The notes beneath the pieces are model-generated. The model worked only from the letters and a program-made list of their open reading frames with translations. It made no database searches and was not told the DNA's origin. DNA of 64,000 bases from Bradyrhizobium xenonodulans (lineage in GTDB: Bacteria; Pseudomonadota; Alphaproteobacteria; Rhizobiales; Xanthobacteraceae), in the NCBI RefSeq assembly GCF_027594865.1, contig NZ_CP089391.1:5486501-5550500 (forward strand), given 5' to 3'. A program made the translations under genes and the position numbers. This document shows positions 35,775 to 44,414 of this stretch, piece by piece; the stretch's first letter is position 1, and each line of letters starts with the position of its first letter.

Positions 35775-37903
35775 GTGCACCGTCCCCTGCCCCGAAACTG
35801 CCGGTCAGCCTCGCCGCCAATCCAAGACTCTCGTCCTGGGTGACGTTCACCGGCGAAGGCCGTGTCGTGATCTCGCCCGGCAAGGTCGAGATCGGCCAGG
35901 GCATCGTCACAGCGCTGGCGCAGATCGCCGCGGACGAGCTCGATGTGGATATCGTCCGGATCGAGATGGTCCGCGCCTCGACGGCGACGAGCCCGAACGA
36001 AGGCGTCACCTCGGGCAGCCTGTCGATCCAGCAATCCGGCCGCGCGCTGCGCCACGCCTGCGCCGAGGTGCGCCGGCGCTTCCTCGTCGCCGCATCGGAA
36101 CGCCTCGGCGTCGATGCCGCGCTGCTCGGTATCGATGACGGCACAATCTCGGGCCCCGGCAATGTCAGCACCAGCTATTGGGAGCTGGCTGATGACGTCT
36201 CGCTCGACCACGACGCCACGGCGGATGCGATAGCCAAGAGCGTCACCCAGCGCGGGCTCGCTGGACAATCCGTCCAGCGCGTCGACATTCCCGACAAGGT
36301 GTTCGCACGGCCGCGCTTCATTCATGACAGCACGCTGCCGGGCCTGCTGCACGGACGTGTGCTACGGCCGGACATCTCGGGCGCCAAATTGATCGCGCTC
36401 GACGAAGCGGCGGCGCGCGCGGTTCCCGGCCTCGTCGCGATCGCCCGCGACGGCGGCTTTGCCGGCGTGATCGCCGACACCGAAGCGGCGGCCGAGGCTG
36501 CGCTGAAGGCCCTGCGCAAGGGCGCGACATGGTCGGCCGGCGAGCCGCTGCCCGATGAAGATGATCTCGCCGGATTCCTGAAGAGGCAGCCGGTCGAAAC
36601 GACCATCATCGACACCCGGACTGCGGACACGACGCCCAAGCACGCTCAAACCCTGCGACAGCAATACACCCGCCCTTACATCGCACATGCCTCGATTGCG
36701 CCGTCCTGCGCCATGGCCCGGTGGAACGGCGATCGTGTCCATGTCTGGACGCACAGCCAGGGCGTCTACCTGCTGCGCGCCGATCTCGCCATCGTGCTCA
36801 AATTGCCGGTCGAAAACATCGTCGTCGAGCACATGGAGGGCGCCGGCTGCTACGGGCACAATGCCGCCGATGACGTCGCGCTCGACGCCGTGCTGCTGGC
36901 GAAAGCCGCCGGTGGTCGTCCGGTCCGCGTGCAATGGTCGCGCCACGACGAGATGTCTCACGCGCCGTTCGGCGCGGCCATGGCGATCGAGATCGAGGCC
37001 GATCTCGATGCCGACAAGGAGATCGTCGGCTGGCGCCATGCGATCTGGAGCAACGGCCACGCGGCACGGCCCGGGCGCGCGGCGCAGCCCGCACTGCTCG
37101 CAGCGACCGAGATCGCAAACCCCTATCCGCGCATGATCTCGACCAACCCGCCGGCCGCCAATGGCGGCGGTGGCGACCGCAACTCCGTTCCGCTCTATGA
37201 CTTTCCGGCCTGGACGATCACGAGCCACCGGCTGCTGACCATGCCGGTGCGCACCTCGGCGCTGCGGACTCTCGGCGGGCAAAGCAACGTGTTCGCCATC
37301 GAATCCCTGCTTGACGAGATCGCCGCGCTGCGCGACGAGGACCCGATCGCGTTTCGCCTGCGGCATTTGCGCGACGAGCGAGCAAAGGACGTCATCCTCG
37401 CCGCGGCGCGACGCGCGGCATGGAAGCCGCAGAAGCGATCCGGCATCGGTCATGGCATCGGCTTCGCCCGCTACAAGAACACGGGGGCCTATTGCGCCGC
37501 GATTGCCGAGATCGAAGGCACCGACGACATTCGCGTGACGCGGCTGACGCTCGCGGTCGATGTCGGCGAGGCCATCAATCCGGATGGCGTCATCAACCAG
37601 ATCGAGGGCGGCGCGATCCAGGCGACGAGCTGGGTGCTGAAGGAGCGCGTCCGCTTCGACCAGACCCGCATCATTTCGACCTCCTGGACGGACTATCCGA
37701 TCCTCACCTTCAGCGAGGTGCCGGTGGTGGACGTCGAGATCATCCAGCGGCCCGAGATCGAGCCGGTCGGCGCCGGTGAGGCCGCGCACGGCCCGGTGAC
37801 TGCGGCGATCGCCAATGCAGTCTACGATTGCCTCGGTGTGCGCGTGCGAGACCTGCCGATCAAGCGCGACAGAATCATTGCAGCCATGGAGCTTGCATCA
37901 TGA
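35771..37903 (+). CDS. Molybdopterin-cytosine-dinucleotide subunit of a molybdenum hydroxylase
   Basis: 710 residues. N-terminal KVEIGQGIVTALAQIAADELDVD and GVTSGSLSIQQSG, and central HSQGVYLLRADLAIVLKLPVENIVVEHMEGAG match the xanthine-dehydrogenase-family large subunit. The catalytic Glu is in PVGAGEAAHGPVTAAIANAV near the C-terminus. No twin-arginine signal is visible, unlike many IorB proteins that are periplasmic. Expected role: hydroxylation at a carbon of an aldehyde or N-heterocycle using water. It is shorter than IorB from a single-subunit fold. Overlaps both neighbours by 4 bp, so expression is tightly coupled. Confidence 0.92.
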   Translation: MSAPSPAPKLPVSLAANPRLSSWVTFTGEGRVVISPGKVEIGQGIVTALAQIAADELDVDIVRIEMVRASTATSPNEGVTSGSLSIQQSGRALRHACAEVRRRFLVAASERLGVDAALLGIDDGTISGPGNVSTSYWELADDVSLDHDATADAIAKSVTQRGLAGQSVQRVDIPDKVFARPRFIHDSTLPGLLHGRVLRPDISGAKLIALDEAAARAVPGLVAIARDGGFAGVIADTEAAAEAALKALRKGATWSAGEPLPDEDDLAGFLKRQPVETTIIDTRTADTTPKHAQTLRQQYTRPYIAHASIAPSCAMARWNGDRVHVWTHSQGVYLLRADLAIVLKLPVENIVVEHMEGAGCYGHNAADDVALDAVLLAKAAGGRPVRVQWSRHDEMSHAPFGAAMAIEIEADLDADKEIVGWRHAIWSNGHAARPGRAAQPALLAATEIANPYPRMISTNPPAANGGGGDRNSVPLYDFPAWTITSHRLLTMPVRTSALRTLGGQSNVFAIESLLDEIAALRDEDPIAFRLRHLRDERAKDVILAAARRAAWKPQKRSGIGHGIGFARYKNTGAYCAAIAEIEGTDDIRVTRLTLAVDVGEAINPDGVINQIEGGAIQATSWVLKERVRFDQTRIISTSWTDYPILTFSEVPVVDVEIIQRPEIEPVGAGEAAHGPVTAAIANAVYDCLGVRVRDLPIKRDRIIAAMELAS

Positions 37904-38598
37904 CGACAGTGAACATCCTGAGCGGCGGCGCCGCGCAAGGACTGGTGCGCGGCCTCACTGAGCCCTTCAAGACGCAGACCGGATTCGGCATCGACGGCGC
38001 ATTCGGCGCGGTCGGTGTGATGGCCGACAAGCTGCGCGCCGGTACGCCGGCCGATCTCGTCATCCTGACGCAGGCGCTCCTCGCAAAGCTTGCCCAGGAG
38101 AAGCTCGTCATCCCCTCCTCGATTGCGGATGTCGGCCGGGTCGAGACTGCACTGGCGGTTCGCAGTCGCGATCCCAAGGTCGCGGTGAAGACCGAAGCCG
38201 ATTTGCGCGAGGTGCTGCGGGCAGCCAACGCGATCCACGTCCCCGACATGAAGGCTTCGACCGCGGGACAACATTTCGCAAAGGTGCTGGATCGGCTCGG
38301 CATCGCCTATGAGGTCGCATCGCGCCTCAAGATTTTTCCGAACGGCGCGACCGCGATGCGCGAGCTTGCATCGTCAACCGCGACGCATCCGATCGGCTGC
38401 ACCCAGGCGACCGAGATCATCGCGACCGATGGCATCGCGCTGTCGGGGTCTCTGCCGCCGGGCTGCGAGCTGGTGACGATGTACACCGCCGGCGTGACAA
38501 CGCGGGCCACGCATCCGAGCGAGGCGGCCGCACTCATCGCGCTGCTGACTGGCGCAGATCACAAGGAGCTGCGCCAGCGCGTGGGCTTTGCCGGCTAG
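37900..38598 (+). CDS. ModA-like substrate-binding protein without signal peptide
   Basis: 232 residues from the ATG at 37900, overlapping the Mo-hydroxylase stop by 4 bp. It has the extracellular solute-binding fold type 11 pattern: MTTVNILSGGAAQGLVRGL, DGAFGAVGVMADKLRAGTPADLVIL and a C-terminal GCTQATEIIATDGIALSGSLP. In ModA proteins a signal peptide precedes the first strand; here the strand starts at residue 3. The family binds molybdate or another anion, so a cytoplasmic role in supplying or sensing the metal oxoanion or the substrate for the hydroxylase is inferred. No ModBC-like genes accompany it. Confidence 0.85.
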   Translation: MTTVNILSGGAAQGLVRGLTEPFKTQTGFGIDGAFGAVGVMADKLRAGTPADLVILTQALLAKLAQEKLVIPSSIADVGRVETALAVRSRDPKVAVKTEADLREVLRAANAIHVPDMKASTAGQHFAKVLDRLGIAYEVASRLKIFPNGATAMRELASSTATHPIGCTQATEIIATDGIALSGSLPPGCELVTMYTAGVTTRATHPSEAAALIALLTGADHKELRQRVGFAG

Positions 38599-38612
38599 AT
38601 GCGGATGGCCGC

Positions 38613-39419
38613 CTATTTGTGCAGCTGGGTGAGGCCGGTCGGAGGGCCGTCGACCGCGGTCCAGCCGCCGTCGACGAACAGCGTGCTGCCGCTGACATAG
38701 CTGGCGGCGTCCGAGGCGAGATAGGCCACAGCGGTCGCGACCTCGTCGGCGCTGCTCCAGCGGTTGAACACGGTGTGGCCGGCGTAGAGATTGTAGATGT
38801 CGGGGCGCTGCTTGAACGGACCGGTCAGCGCGGTCTCGGCGATGCTCGGCGCGATCGCGTTGACGCGCACGCCGGCATGGCCGACCTCGGAGGCAAAGCC
38901 CTTCACCAAGAGGCCGATCGCGGCCTTGGTCGAACCGTAGACGCCAAGGCCCGGCTCGATCGTCACCGCGCGCACCGAGGAGCAGGCGATGATGCTGCCG
39001 CCCTTCTGCGCGACCATAATGCGGCCGAAGGCCTGGAAGAACCAGACTGTGCCCTTGACGTTGAGGTTGAGGACGCGGTCGAGATCCTCCTCGGTGTAGT
39101 CGAGGATGGTCTTGCGGATGTTGAGCCCAGGCGTCGTCACGGCGATATCGAGCCGTGGAAATTTCTGCATCACGGCCCTGGCCAGCGCATTGACGTCCGC
39201 AGCGCTCGCGGCATCGCAGCCAGCTGCTTCCGCCCAGCCGCCCTTGTCCCGAATGCCGGCGGCGGTCGCCTCCGCGGCGTCAAGCGCGCGATCGGCACAA
39301 ACGACACGAGCGCCGAGCCCGGCCAGCGCCTCGGCCGACGATTTGCCGATGCCCGATGCGGCGCCGAGCACCACGGCCGTCTTGCCGGTGAGATCGAAGA
39401 GCTTGCGATAGTCAGTCAC
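38613..39419 (-). CDS. Short-chain dehydrogenase/reductase (SDR)
   Basis: 268 residues, GTG start with AGGGAGA upstream. Cofactor motif VLGAASGIGKSSAEAL (TGxxxGxG type), an active-site YGSTK (Tyr and Lys, 4 apart) and a Ser in IACSSVRAV are all present. It is the last gene of the TRAP block, 24 bp after dctM on the same strand. Likely oxidises a hydroxyacid or sugar acid imported by the TRAP system. The C-terminal tail (DGPPTGLTQLHK) is longer than in the common dehydrogenases of the family. Substrate unknown. Confidence 0.88.
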   Translation of the reverse strand: MTDYRKLFDLTGKTAVVLGAASGIGKSSAEALAGLGARVVCADRALDAAEATAAGIRDKGGWAEAAGCDAASAADVNALARAVMQKFPRLDIAVTTPGLNIRKTILDYTEEDLDRVLNLNVKGTVWFFQAFGRIMVAQKGGSIIACSSVRAVTIEPGLGVYGSTKAAIGLLVKGFASEVGHAGVRVNAIAPSIAETALTGPFKQRPDIYNLYAGHTVFNRWSSADEVATAVAYLASDAASYVSGSTLFVDGGWTAVDGPPTGLTQLHK

Positions 39420-39443
39420 TGACAGAGTCTCCCTGTGTTGCTG

Positions 39444-40736
39444 CTATCCCTTGTAGCCCATCAGCAGGCGGGGCAGCCACAGCGAGAATGCGGGGACGTA
39501 GGTCACGAACATCAGAGCAGCGATCAGGGCGGCGTAGAACGGCAGGATGGTGCGCATCACCGCGCCGACCGAGATGCCGCCGATGGCGCAGCCCACGAAT
39601 TGCGTGGTTCCGACCGGCGGGGTGTTCAGCCCCAGCGCGCAGTTGATCAGCATCAGCATGCCGAACTGCACCGGATCCATGCCTGCCTTCATCGCGATCG
39701 GCAGGAAGATCGGGGTGCAGATCAGGATGGTCGCCGCCATGTCCATGAACGTGCCGAGCACGAACAGGATGACGTTGATGAGCAGGAAGATGACCCAGGG
39801 CTGCGACGACACCTTGCTCATCATGGCGCCGGCGAGGTCGGCCACCTCATAGAGCCCCATCAAATACTGGAACATGGTGGAGACGCCGATCAGCAGCAGC
39901 ACCACGCCCGTCGTCTTCACCGCCTTGGCCGCCGCCCGCAGGAAGTTCGGCAAGGTCATGGTACGGTAGATGAAGAACGTCAGCAGGATCGTGTAGGTGA
40001 CCGCGACGGCTGCGGATTCGGTTGCCGTGAAGACGCCCGACAGGATGCCCGTCAGGATGATGCCGACGATCAGAAGGCCGGGCATTGCGGCCGCGAACGA
40101 GCGGAATACCTCGGCCCAGCCCGGGAATTTGCCGGCCGGATAGCCGCGCTTCACCGCGACCGCGTAAGCGGCGACCAGCATGCACACCATCAGCACCAGC
40201 GCCGGCAGGAGGCCGGCGGCGATCAGCGCGCCGATCGAGACCTTGCCGCCGGCGGCGAGCGCATAGATGATCATGTTGTGGCTGGTCGGCATCAAGGCTC
40301 CGACCAGCGAGGCGTGAGTGGTGACGTTGACGGCGTAGTCGGTGTCGAAACCTTCCTTTTTCATCATCGGGATCATCACCGCGCCCATCGCCGACACGTC
40401 GGCGACCGGCGAGCCGGAGACGCCGCCGAACAGCGTACAGGCGACCACGTTCGACATGCCGAGACCGCCGCGGATGTGTCCGACCAGATTCTTGGCGAGC
40501 TGCACGATCTTGTCGGCAACGCCGCCATGCAGCATCAGCTCACCGCTGAAGACGAAGAAGGGAATCGCGAGGAACGAGAAGATGTTCATCCCCGACATCA
40601 TCTGCTGGAAGATGACGGCGACCGGCAGGCCTTCGTACAGGATGGTGCAGATCGCCGAGAGGCCGATCGCGAAGGCGACCGGGACGCCAAGGATCAGGAA
40701 GCCGAAGAAGGTGGCGCCGAGGATAATCAGTTCCAT
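39444..40736 (-). CDS. dctM: TRAP transporter large permease (DctM)
   Basis: 430 residues with about 12 hydrophobic helices. DctM motifs include FFGFLILGVPVAFAIGL, MMSGMNIFSFLAIPFFVFSGELM and FMDMAATILICTPIFLPIAMKAG. Start overlaps the dctQ stop by 10 bp. This is the ion-coupled translocation subunit that works with the small permease and periplasmic DctP receptor. The TRAP genes are in the order P, Q, M followed by the SDR gene. Confidence 0.93.
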   Translation of the reverse strand: MELIILGATFFGFLILGVPVAFAIGLSAICTILYEGLPVAVIFQQMMSGMNIFSFLAIPFFVFSGELMLHGGVADKIVQLAKNLVGHIRGGLGMSNVVACTLFGGVSGSPVADVSAMGAVMIPMMKKEGFDTDYAVNVTTHASLVGALMPTSHNMIIYALAAGGKVSIGALIAAGLLPALVLMVCMLVAAYAVAVKRGYPAGKFPGWAEVFRSFAAAMPGLLIVGIILTGILSGVFTATESAAVAVTYTILLTFFIYRTMTLPNFLRAAAKAVKTTGVVLLLIGVSTMFQYLMGLYEVADLAGAMMSKVSSQPWVIFLLINVILFVLGTFMDMAATILICTPIFLPIAMKAGMDPVQFGMLMLINCALGLNTPPVGTTQFVGCAIGGISVGAVMRTILPFYAALIAALMFVTYVPAFSLWLPRLLMGYKG

Positions 40737-41275
40737 GAGGGGACGACCTCTTCGCCGCGCAGGAGAGCAATGATGTGCTCGATGGAAAAGGAGACGATCA
40801 GGACGCCGGAGGCAATCAGCGGCACGTAGCGGATGACCTCAGGCAGGCCGAGATTGGGGATATGCACGGTCCCGACCGACGCACCGAGAATCCAGCCATT
40901 GTAGACCATCGCCACGCCGAAAATCGCCACCAGAACGTGGATCACGAGTTCGATCTTCTCGCGCATGTGATCCGGGAGCATGACCAGCAGACTGTCCATG
41001 CCGATGTGCCCGGCATCGCGCACGCCGACCGCGGCGCCGATCAGCGTGACATAGAGGATCAGGACCAGCGCAAGGTTCTCGGTCCAGGTCGGGCTGGAAT
41101 TGAGCACGTAGCGTCCGAACACCTGGTAGAACACGATGGTGACGATGACGAGCAGCCCGGTCACCGACAGATACATGCCCAAGCGAGCGACGACGGCATT
41201 GATTCGCGACAACAGGCCGGTCGACGGGCGCCCGGCGACCTCCTGCTCGTGGTCTGCGACATGTGGGTCTGTCAT
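40727..41275 (-). CDS. dctQ: TRAP transporter small permease (DctQ)
   Basis: 182 residues with four predicted membrane helices and the DctQ pattern LALVLILYVTLIGAAVGVRDAGHIGMDSLL. The N-terminus has about 35 polar cytoplasmic residues. The ribosome-binding site is duplicated in a 14-bp tandem repeat just upstream. Partner of dctM (10-bp overlap). Confidence 0.92.
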   Translation of the reverse strand: MTDPHVADHEQEVAGRPSTGLLSRINAVVARLGMYLSVTGLLVIVTIVFYQVFGRYVLNSSPTWTENLALVLILYVTLIGAAVGVRDAGHIGMDSLLVMLPDHMREKIELVIHVLVAIFGVAMVYNGWILGASVGTVHIPNLGLPEVIRYVPLIASGVLIVSFSIEHIIALLRGEEVVPSWN

Positions 41276-41277
41276 TC

Positions 41278-41305
41278 CAGCGTCTCCTTGCCAGCGTCTC
41301 CTTGC
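41278..41305 (-). repeat. 14-bp tandem duplication containing the dctQ ribosome-binding site
   Basis: Two perfect adjacent copies (41278-41291 and 41292-41305) of a unit that reads GCAAGGAGACGCTG on the minus strand. The copy nearer the gene puts AAGGAG 8 nt before the ATG at 41275; the other copy adds a second site 14 nt farther upstream. Confidence 0.9.
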
Positions 41306-41308
41306 GAA

Positions 41309-41340
41309 GGTCCGGTGCCGCCTCGCGGCAACACCGGACC
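41309..41340 (-). other. Intercistronic hairpin between dctP and dctQ
   Basis: 9-bp perfect outer stem GGTCCGGTG (41309-41317) with CACCGGACC (41332-41340), enclosing a small GC-rich inner stem. There is no U run, so it is more likely a stabiliser or attenuator separating receptor and permease messages than a terminator. Confidence 0.6.
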
Positions 41341-41355
41341 CCGACGCTTACAGTC

Positions 41356-42327
41356 TTACTTCGTGTCCTGGATGCGCTTGACGAGGCCCTTCAGCTTCTC
41401 GTCACCGGCGAACTTGTCGTACACCGGCTTCATCGCGTCGACGAATTCTGCCTTGTTGGCGATCGTGACGACCTGAACCCCGGCCGCTTCGACCGTCTTG
41501 CGGGAGGCCTGCTCGCGCTCGTCCCAGAGCTTGCGCATGACCGGCACCGATTCCTTGGCCGCCTTGCGGACCATCGCCTGGTCCTCCTTGCTCAAGGTGT
41601 CCCAGACCTTTTTGGACATCACGAGAACCTCGGGCGCCAGCGAGTGCTCGGTCACGTTGTAGAACTTGGCGGCCTCGAAATGGCGCGAGGATTCGTACGA
41701 AGGCCAGTTGTTTTCGGCAGCGTCCACGAGGCCGGTCTTGAGCGCGGTGTAGACCTCGCCATACGGCATCGGCGTCGGGTTGGCCCCGAGGCTCTGGATC
41801 ATGCCGACCCACAGGTCGGACTGCTGGACGCGGATCTTCAGGCCCTTGAGGTCCGCGAGCGACTTGACCGGCGCCTTGACGGTGTAGATGGAGCGGGCGC
41901 CGCTGTCGTAATAGGCAAGGCCGACCAGGCCTGCGGGCTCCATGGCCGCCAGGATCTCGTCGCCGATCGGCCCGTCGAGGACGGTGCGCATGTGCTGCGT
42001 ATCCCGGAAGACGAACGGCAGGCAGAGAGCGATGGTCTCGGGCACGAAGTTGTTGAGCGGCGATGAGTTGATCCGCATCATGTCGAGCGCGCCGATCTTG
42101 AGCTGCTCGATGGTGTCCTTCTCGGATCCCAGGGCGCCGTTGGGAAACACCTTCACGCCGAGCTTGCCGCCGCTCGCCGTCGCGAGCTGCTTGCCCATGA
42201 ACTTGACGGCCTCGACGGTCGGATAATCGGCGGGGTGGACGTCGGCGGAGCGGAAATCGCGAGCAGTCGCCAGGGGCGCTGAGAGCGCCAGTGCAACGGC
42301 TGTGATGATACCGGTGAGTGTCTTCAT
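41356..42327 (-). CDS. dctP: TRAP transporter periplasmic receptor (DctP)
   Basis: 323 residues from an ATG with AGGAGGAAG upstream. A signal peptide ends in ALSAPLATARD. DctP motifs include NGALGSEKDTIEQLKIGALDM, SLADLKGLKIRVQQSDLWVGM (with the Arg that clamps the ligand carboxylate) and PMPYGEVYTALKTGLVDAAENNW. First gene of the dctPQM-SDR set. Ligand class: a carboxylate, exact identity unknown. Divergent from the cyclase gene. Confidence 0.93.
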   Translation of the reverse strand: MKTLTGIITAVALALSAPLATARDFRSADVHPADYPTVEAVKFMGKQLATASGGKLGVKVFPNGALGSEKDTIEQLKIGALDMMRINSSPLNNFVPETIALCLPFVFRDTQHMRTVLDGPIGDEILAAMEPAGLVGLAYYDSGARSIYTVKAPVKSLADLKGLKIRVQQSDLWVGMIQSLGANPTPMPYGEVYTALKTGLVDAAENNWPSYESSRHFEAAKFYNVTEHSLAPEVLVMSKKVWDTLSKEDQAMVRKAAKESVPVMRKLWDEREQASRKTVEAAGVQVVTIANKAEFVDAMKPVYDKFAGDEKLKGLVKRIQDTK

Positions 42328-42463
42328 CTAGGCTTCCTCCTGGGTTGATTATGTCGTTGTCGGCAAGTGCTGCGAGCCGCCTTGGGTCGCTCCACCTCAG
42401 TCGTGAAGTCAAGCGCCAATGTCGTCCCTAGGGCGGGCGGCATTCTCTGTCCAAGCCAAATCC

Positions 42464-42497
42464 GGCATCGATCAATGCAACAGTTGCATCGATCAAT
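42464..42497. promoter_or_regulatory. Candidate operator: direct repeats flanking a palindrome
   Basis: The 12-mer GCATCGATCAAT occurs twice (42464-42475 and 42486-42497), 22 bp apart (two helical turns), and the sequence between completes TGCAAC-A-GTTGCA, an inverted repeat. It lies in the shared upstream region of dctP (minus) and the cyclase gene (plus). No regulator gene is adjacent. Confidence 0.5.
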
Positions 42498-42622
42498 TTC
42501 TGGCGCAATTCGCATTATGGGGGGTAAGGCGGGCACGCTGACGTCGCCAGCCCGTGACTTGACGCCGGCAATCGAGGCCCCTCAAGATGACAGACACAGC
42601 GGACTACCCCGAGGGAATGCCC

Positions 42623-43399
42623 ATGCCGCGGAAGCTGATCGATATTTCGGTGCCGCTCAGAAACGACGTGACGGCCGATCCGCCAGGCAACCATCCGACG
42701 ATCCAGTATATCGATCACCAGCAGGGCCTGCCCCGCATGCTCCAGTTTTTCGACGGGCTCAAGGCAGACGATCTGCCGGATGGCCAGGGCTGGGCCGTCG
42801 AGCAGGTCTCGCTGTCCACCCACAACGGCACCCATCTCGACGCGCCCTGGCACTTCCATCCGACCATGAACCGCGGCGAGCGGTCATGGACGATCGACGA
42901 GGTGCCGCTGGATTGGTGCCTTCAGCCCGGCGTGAAGCTCGACTTCCGGCACCTGCCGGACGGCCGCGTGGTGACAGCCGACGACGTCGAGACCGAGTTG
43001 AAGCGCATCGGCCACACGCTGTCTCCCCTGGAGATCGTCGTCGTCAACACCAGTGCCGGCGCGAAGTTCGGCCGGGCCGATTACGTCAACTCCGGTTGCG
43101 GCATGGGCTATGAAGCCACCATGTATCTGCTCGAGCGCGGCGTGCGGCTGACCGGCACCGACGGCTGGAGCTGGGATGCGCCGTTCGTCTACACCGCGAA
43201 GAAATATGCCGAAACGAAGGATGCCGGCCTGATCTGGGAAGGCCACAAGGCGGGACGGCACATCGGCTACTGCCATCTCGAGAAGCTGCACAATCTCGAT
43301 CAATTGCCTTCGACCGGGTTCACGGTCTCATGCTTCCCGGTGAAGATCGAGCGGGCCTCCGCGGGCTGGACCCGCGCGGTCGCCATCATCGACGATTAG
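42623..43399 (+). CDS. Cyclase-family (kynurenine-formamidase-like) metal-dependent hydrolase
   Basis: 258 residues from the ATG at 42623, chosen because GAGGGA lies 6 bp upstream and RKLIDISVPLRNDV is the family start; the frame opens at 42587. The metal-binding motif STHNGTHLDAPWHFHP (family HxGTHxDxPxH) is present, with RADYVNSGCGMGYEATMYLLERGV and a late EKLHNLDQLPSTGF segment. Family members hydrolyse amides or cyclic esters such as N-formylkynurenine. Divergent from the TRAP genes, so it may process the imported compound (inference). Confidence 0.88.
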   Translation: MPRKLIDISVPLRNDVTADPPGNHPTIQYIDHQQGLPRMLQFFDGLKADDLPDGQGWAVEQVSLSTHNGTHLDAPWHFHPTMNRGERSWTIDEVPLDWCLQPGVKLDFRHLPDGRVVTADDVETELKRIGHTLSPLEIVVVNTSAGAKFGRADYVNSGCGMGYEATMYLLERGVRLTGTDGWSWDAPFVYTAKKYAETKDAGLIWEGHKAGRHIGYCHLEKLHNLDQLPSTGFTVSCFPVKIERASAGWTRAVAIIDD

Positions 43400-43409
43400 G
43401 CGAAAATAT

Positions 43410-44138
43410 TCACTCGCCGTCGAGGCCGCTCTCGGCGAGCTCGCGCAGCGCATCGGTATCGAGCACGACGATGGCGCCGTGCTCGAGGCGAACCCAGTTG
43501 CGTCCGGCCCAGGCGCGCAATTGCTTGTTGATGCTCTCTCGCGTCATGCCCACCATCTCACTGATCTCCTGCTGCGTGATGGCGAGCGTGCCGCTGCCGG
43601 AGTCGAACTTGCGCTCTTCGGTGAGACCGAGCAGCGCGCTTGCGAGCCGGCCTGGAAGATTTTGCAGGATCACCTGCTCCACCTGCTGGCTGGTCCAGCG
43701 CAGGCGCGCACAGAGCAACTCGATGAATTTCATCGCCAGCGCCGGCTGGCTCTTCACGAATGGCAGGAAGTCCCGGCGATCGATGATGTAGAGCTCGCAA
43801 TTGGTGTTGGCGGTCGCGTCCGCCGAACGCGGCGCGCCGTCGAGAACTGCGATCTCGCCAAAGATTTCTCCGGGGCCGATCAGATTGAGAATGGCGTTCC
43901 GGCCATCAGGGGACGAAGAGGAGATCTTCACTGTCCCCGTGATCACCGCGAACAGATTGTTGCCGGGATCGCCCTTGGCCGCGATCGTCGCGCCGCGCTT
44001 GACCGTGGTGTGCTTGGCATAGCGGCAGAGCTGATCAAGCGCCTCCGGCTCCAGATCTGCAAAGATCGGGTGCTTGCGCAGGACCGATAATTTGTTGCCC
44101 GCAGCTTGTCGGGGGTCGCCGGTCTTGTCCTGAGGCAC
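43410..44138 (-). CDS. Crp/Fnr-family regulator without iron-sulfur cysteines
   Basis: 242 residues, GTG start with AGGAG upstream. The cyclic-nucleotide-like domain includes RGATIAAKGDPGNNLFAVITG and GPGEIFGEIAVLDGAPRSADATA, which keeps the GE and R-S/A features of cNMP-binding Crp proteins. The C-terminal helix-turn-helix is ITQQEISEMVGMTRESINKQLRAW. No N-terminal cysteine cluster, so it is not an oxygen sensor of the FNR type. Convergent with the cyclase gene. Targets unknown; it sits next to FNR-type boxes but its recognition helix (RESINKQ) differs from the ExxSR motif that reads TTGAT. Confidence 0.9.
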   Translation of the reverse strand: MPQDKTGDPRQAAGNKLSVLRKHPIFADLEPEALDQLCRYAKHTTVKRGATIAAKGDPGNNLFAVITGTVKISSSSPDGRNAILNLIGPGEIFGEIAVLDGAPRSADATANTNCELYIIDRRDFLPFVKSQPALAMKFIELLCARLRWTSQQVEQVILQNLPGRLASALLGLTEERKFDSGSGTLAITQQEISEMVGMTRESINKQLRAWAGRNWVRLEHGAIVVLDTDALRELAESGLDGE

Positions 44139-44414
44139 GCCGCTGGGCTCCTAAGACTGCGAGGCACTGGAGTTCCTGCGTAGTCAACGTTGCCGGGCTT
44201 TTCAACCACAAAGCATGCGCGCTGTTTGAGGCAAATGCGCGGAAAAGCCCGCGCTGGCGCGAAGTCCGCACCCGGAGGATGAGCCAATGCGTCCCCGTCG
44301 ATGCAGAGTTGCAGCAATCGCGCGCCGGATTGCGTTGAGGCGCTGCCGAGCGGCCAAGAGCTGACTGTGGCGACACCACCTGCAGCACATACCGCAGAAA
44401 ACGGCGGCTGGATC

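Noticed and set aside
42486..42498. Possible FixK2 box TTGCATCGATCAA
   Set aside because: Only 13 bp, so half-sites are one base too close; described instead as a separate repeat element.
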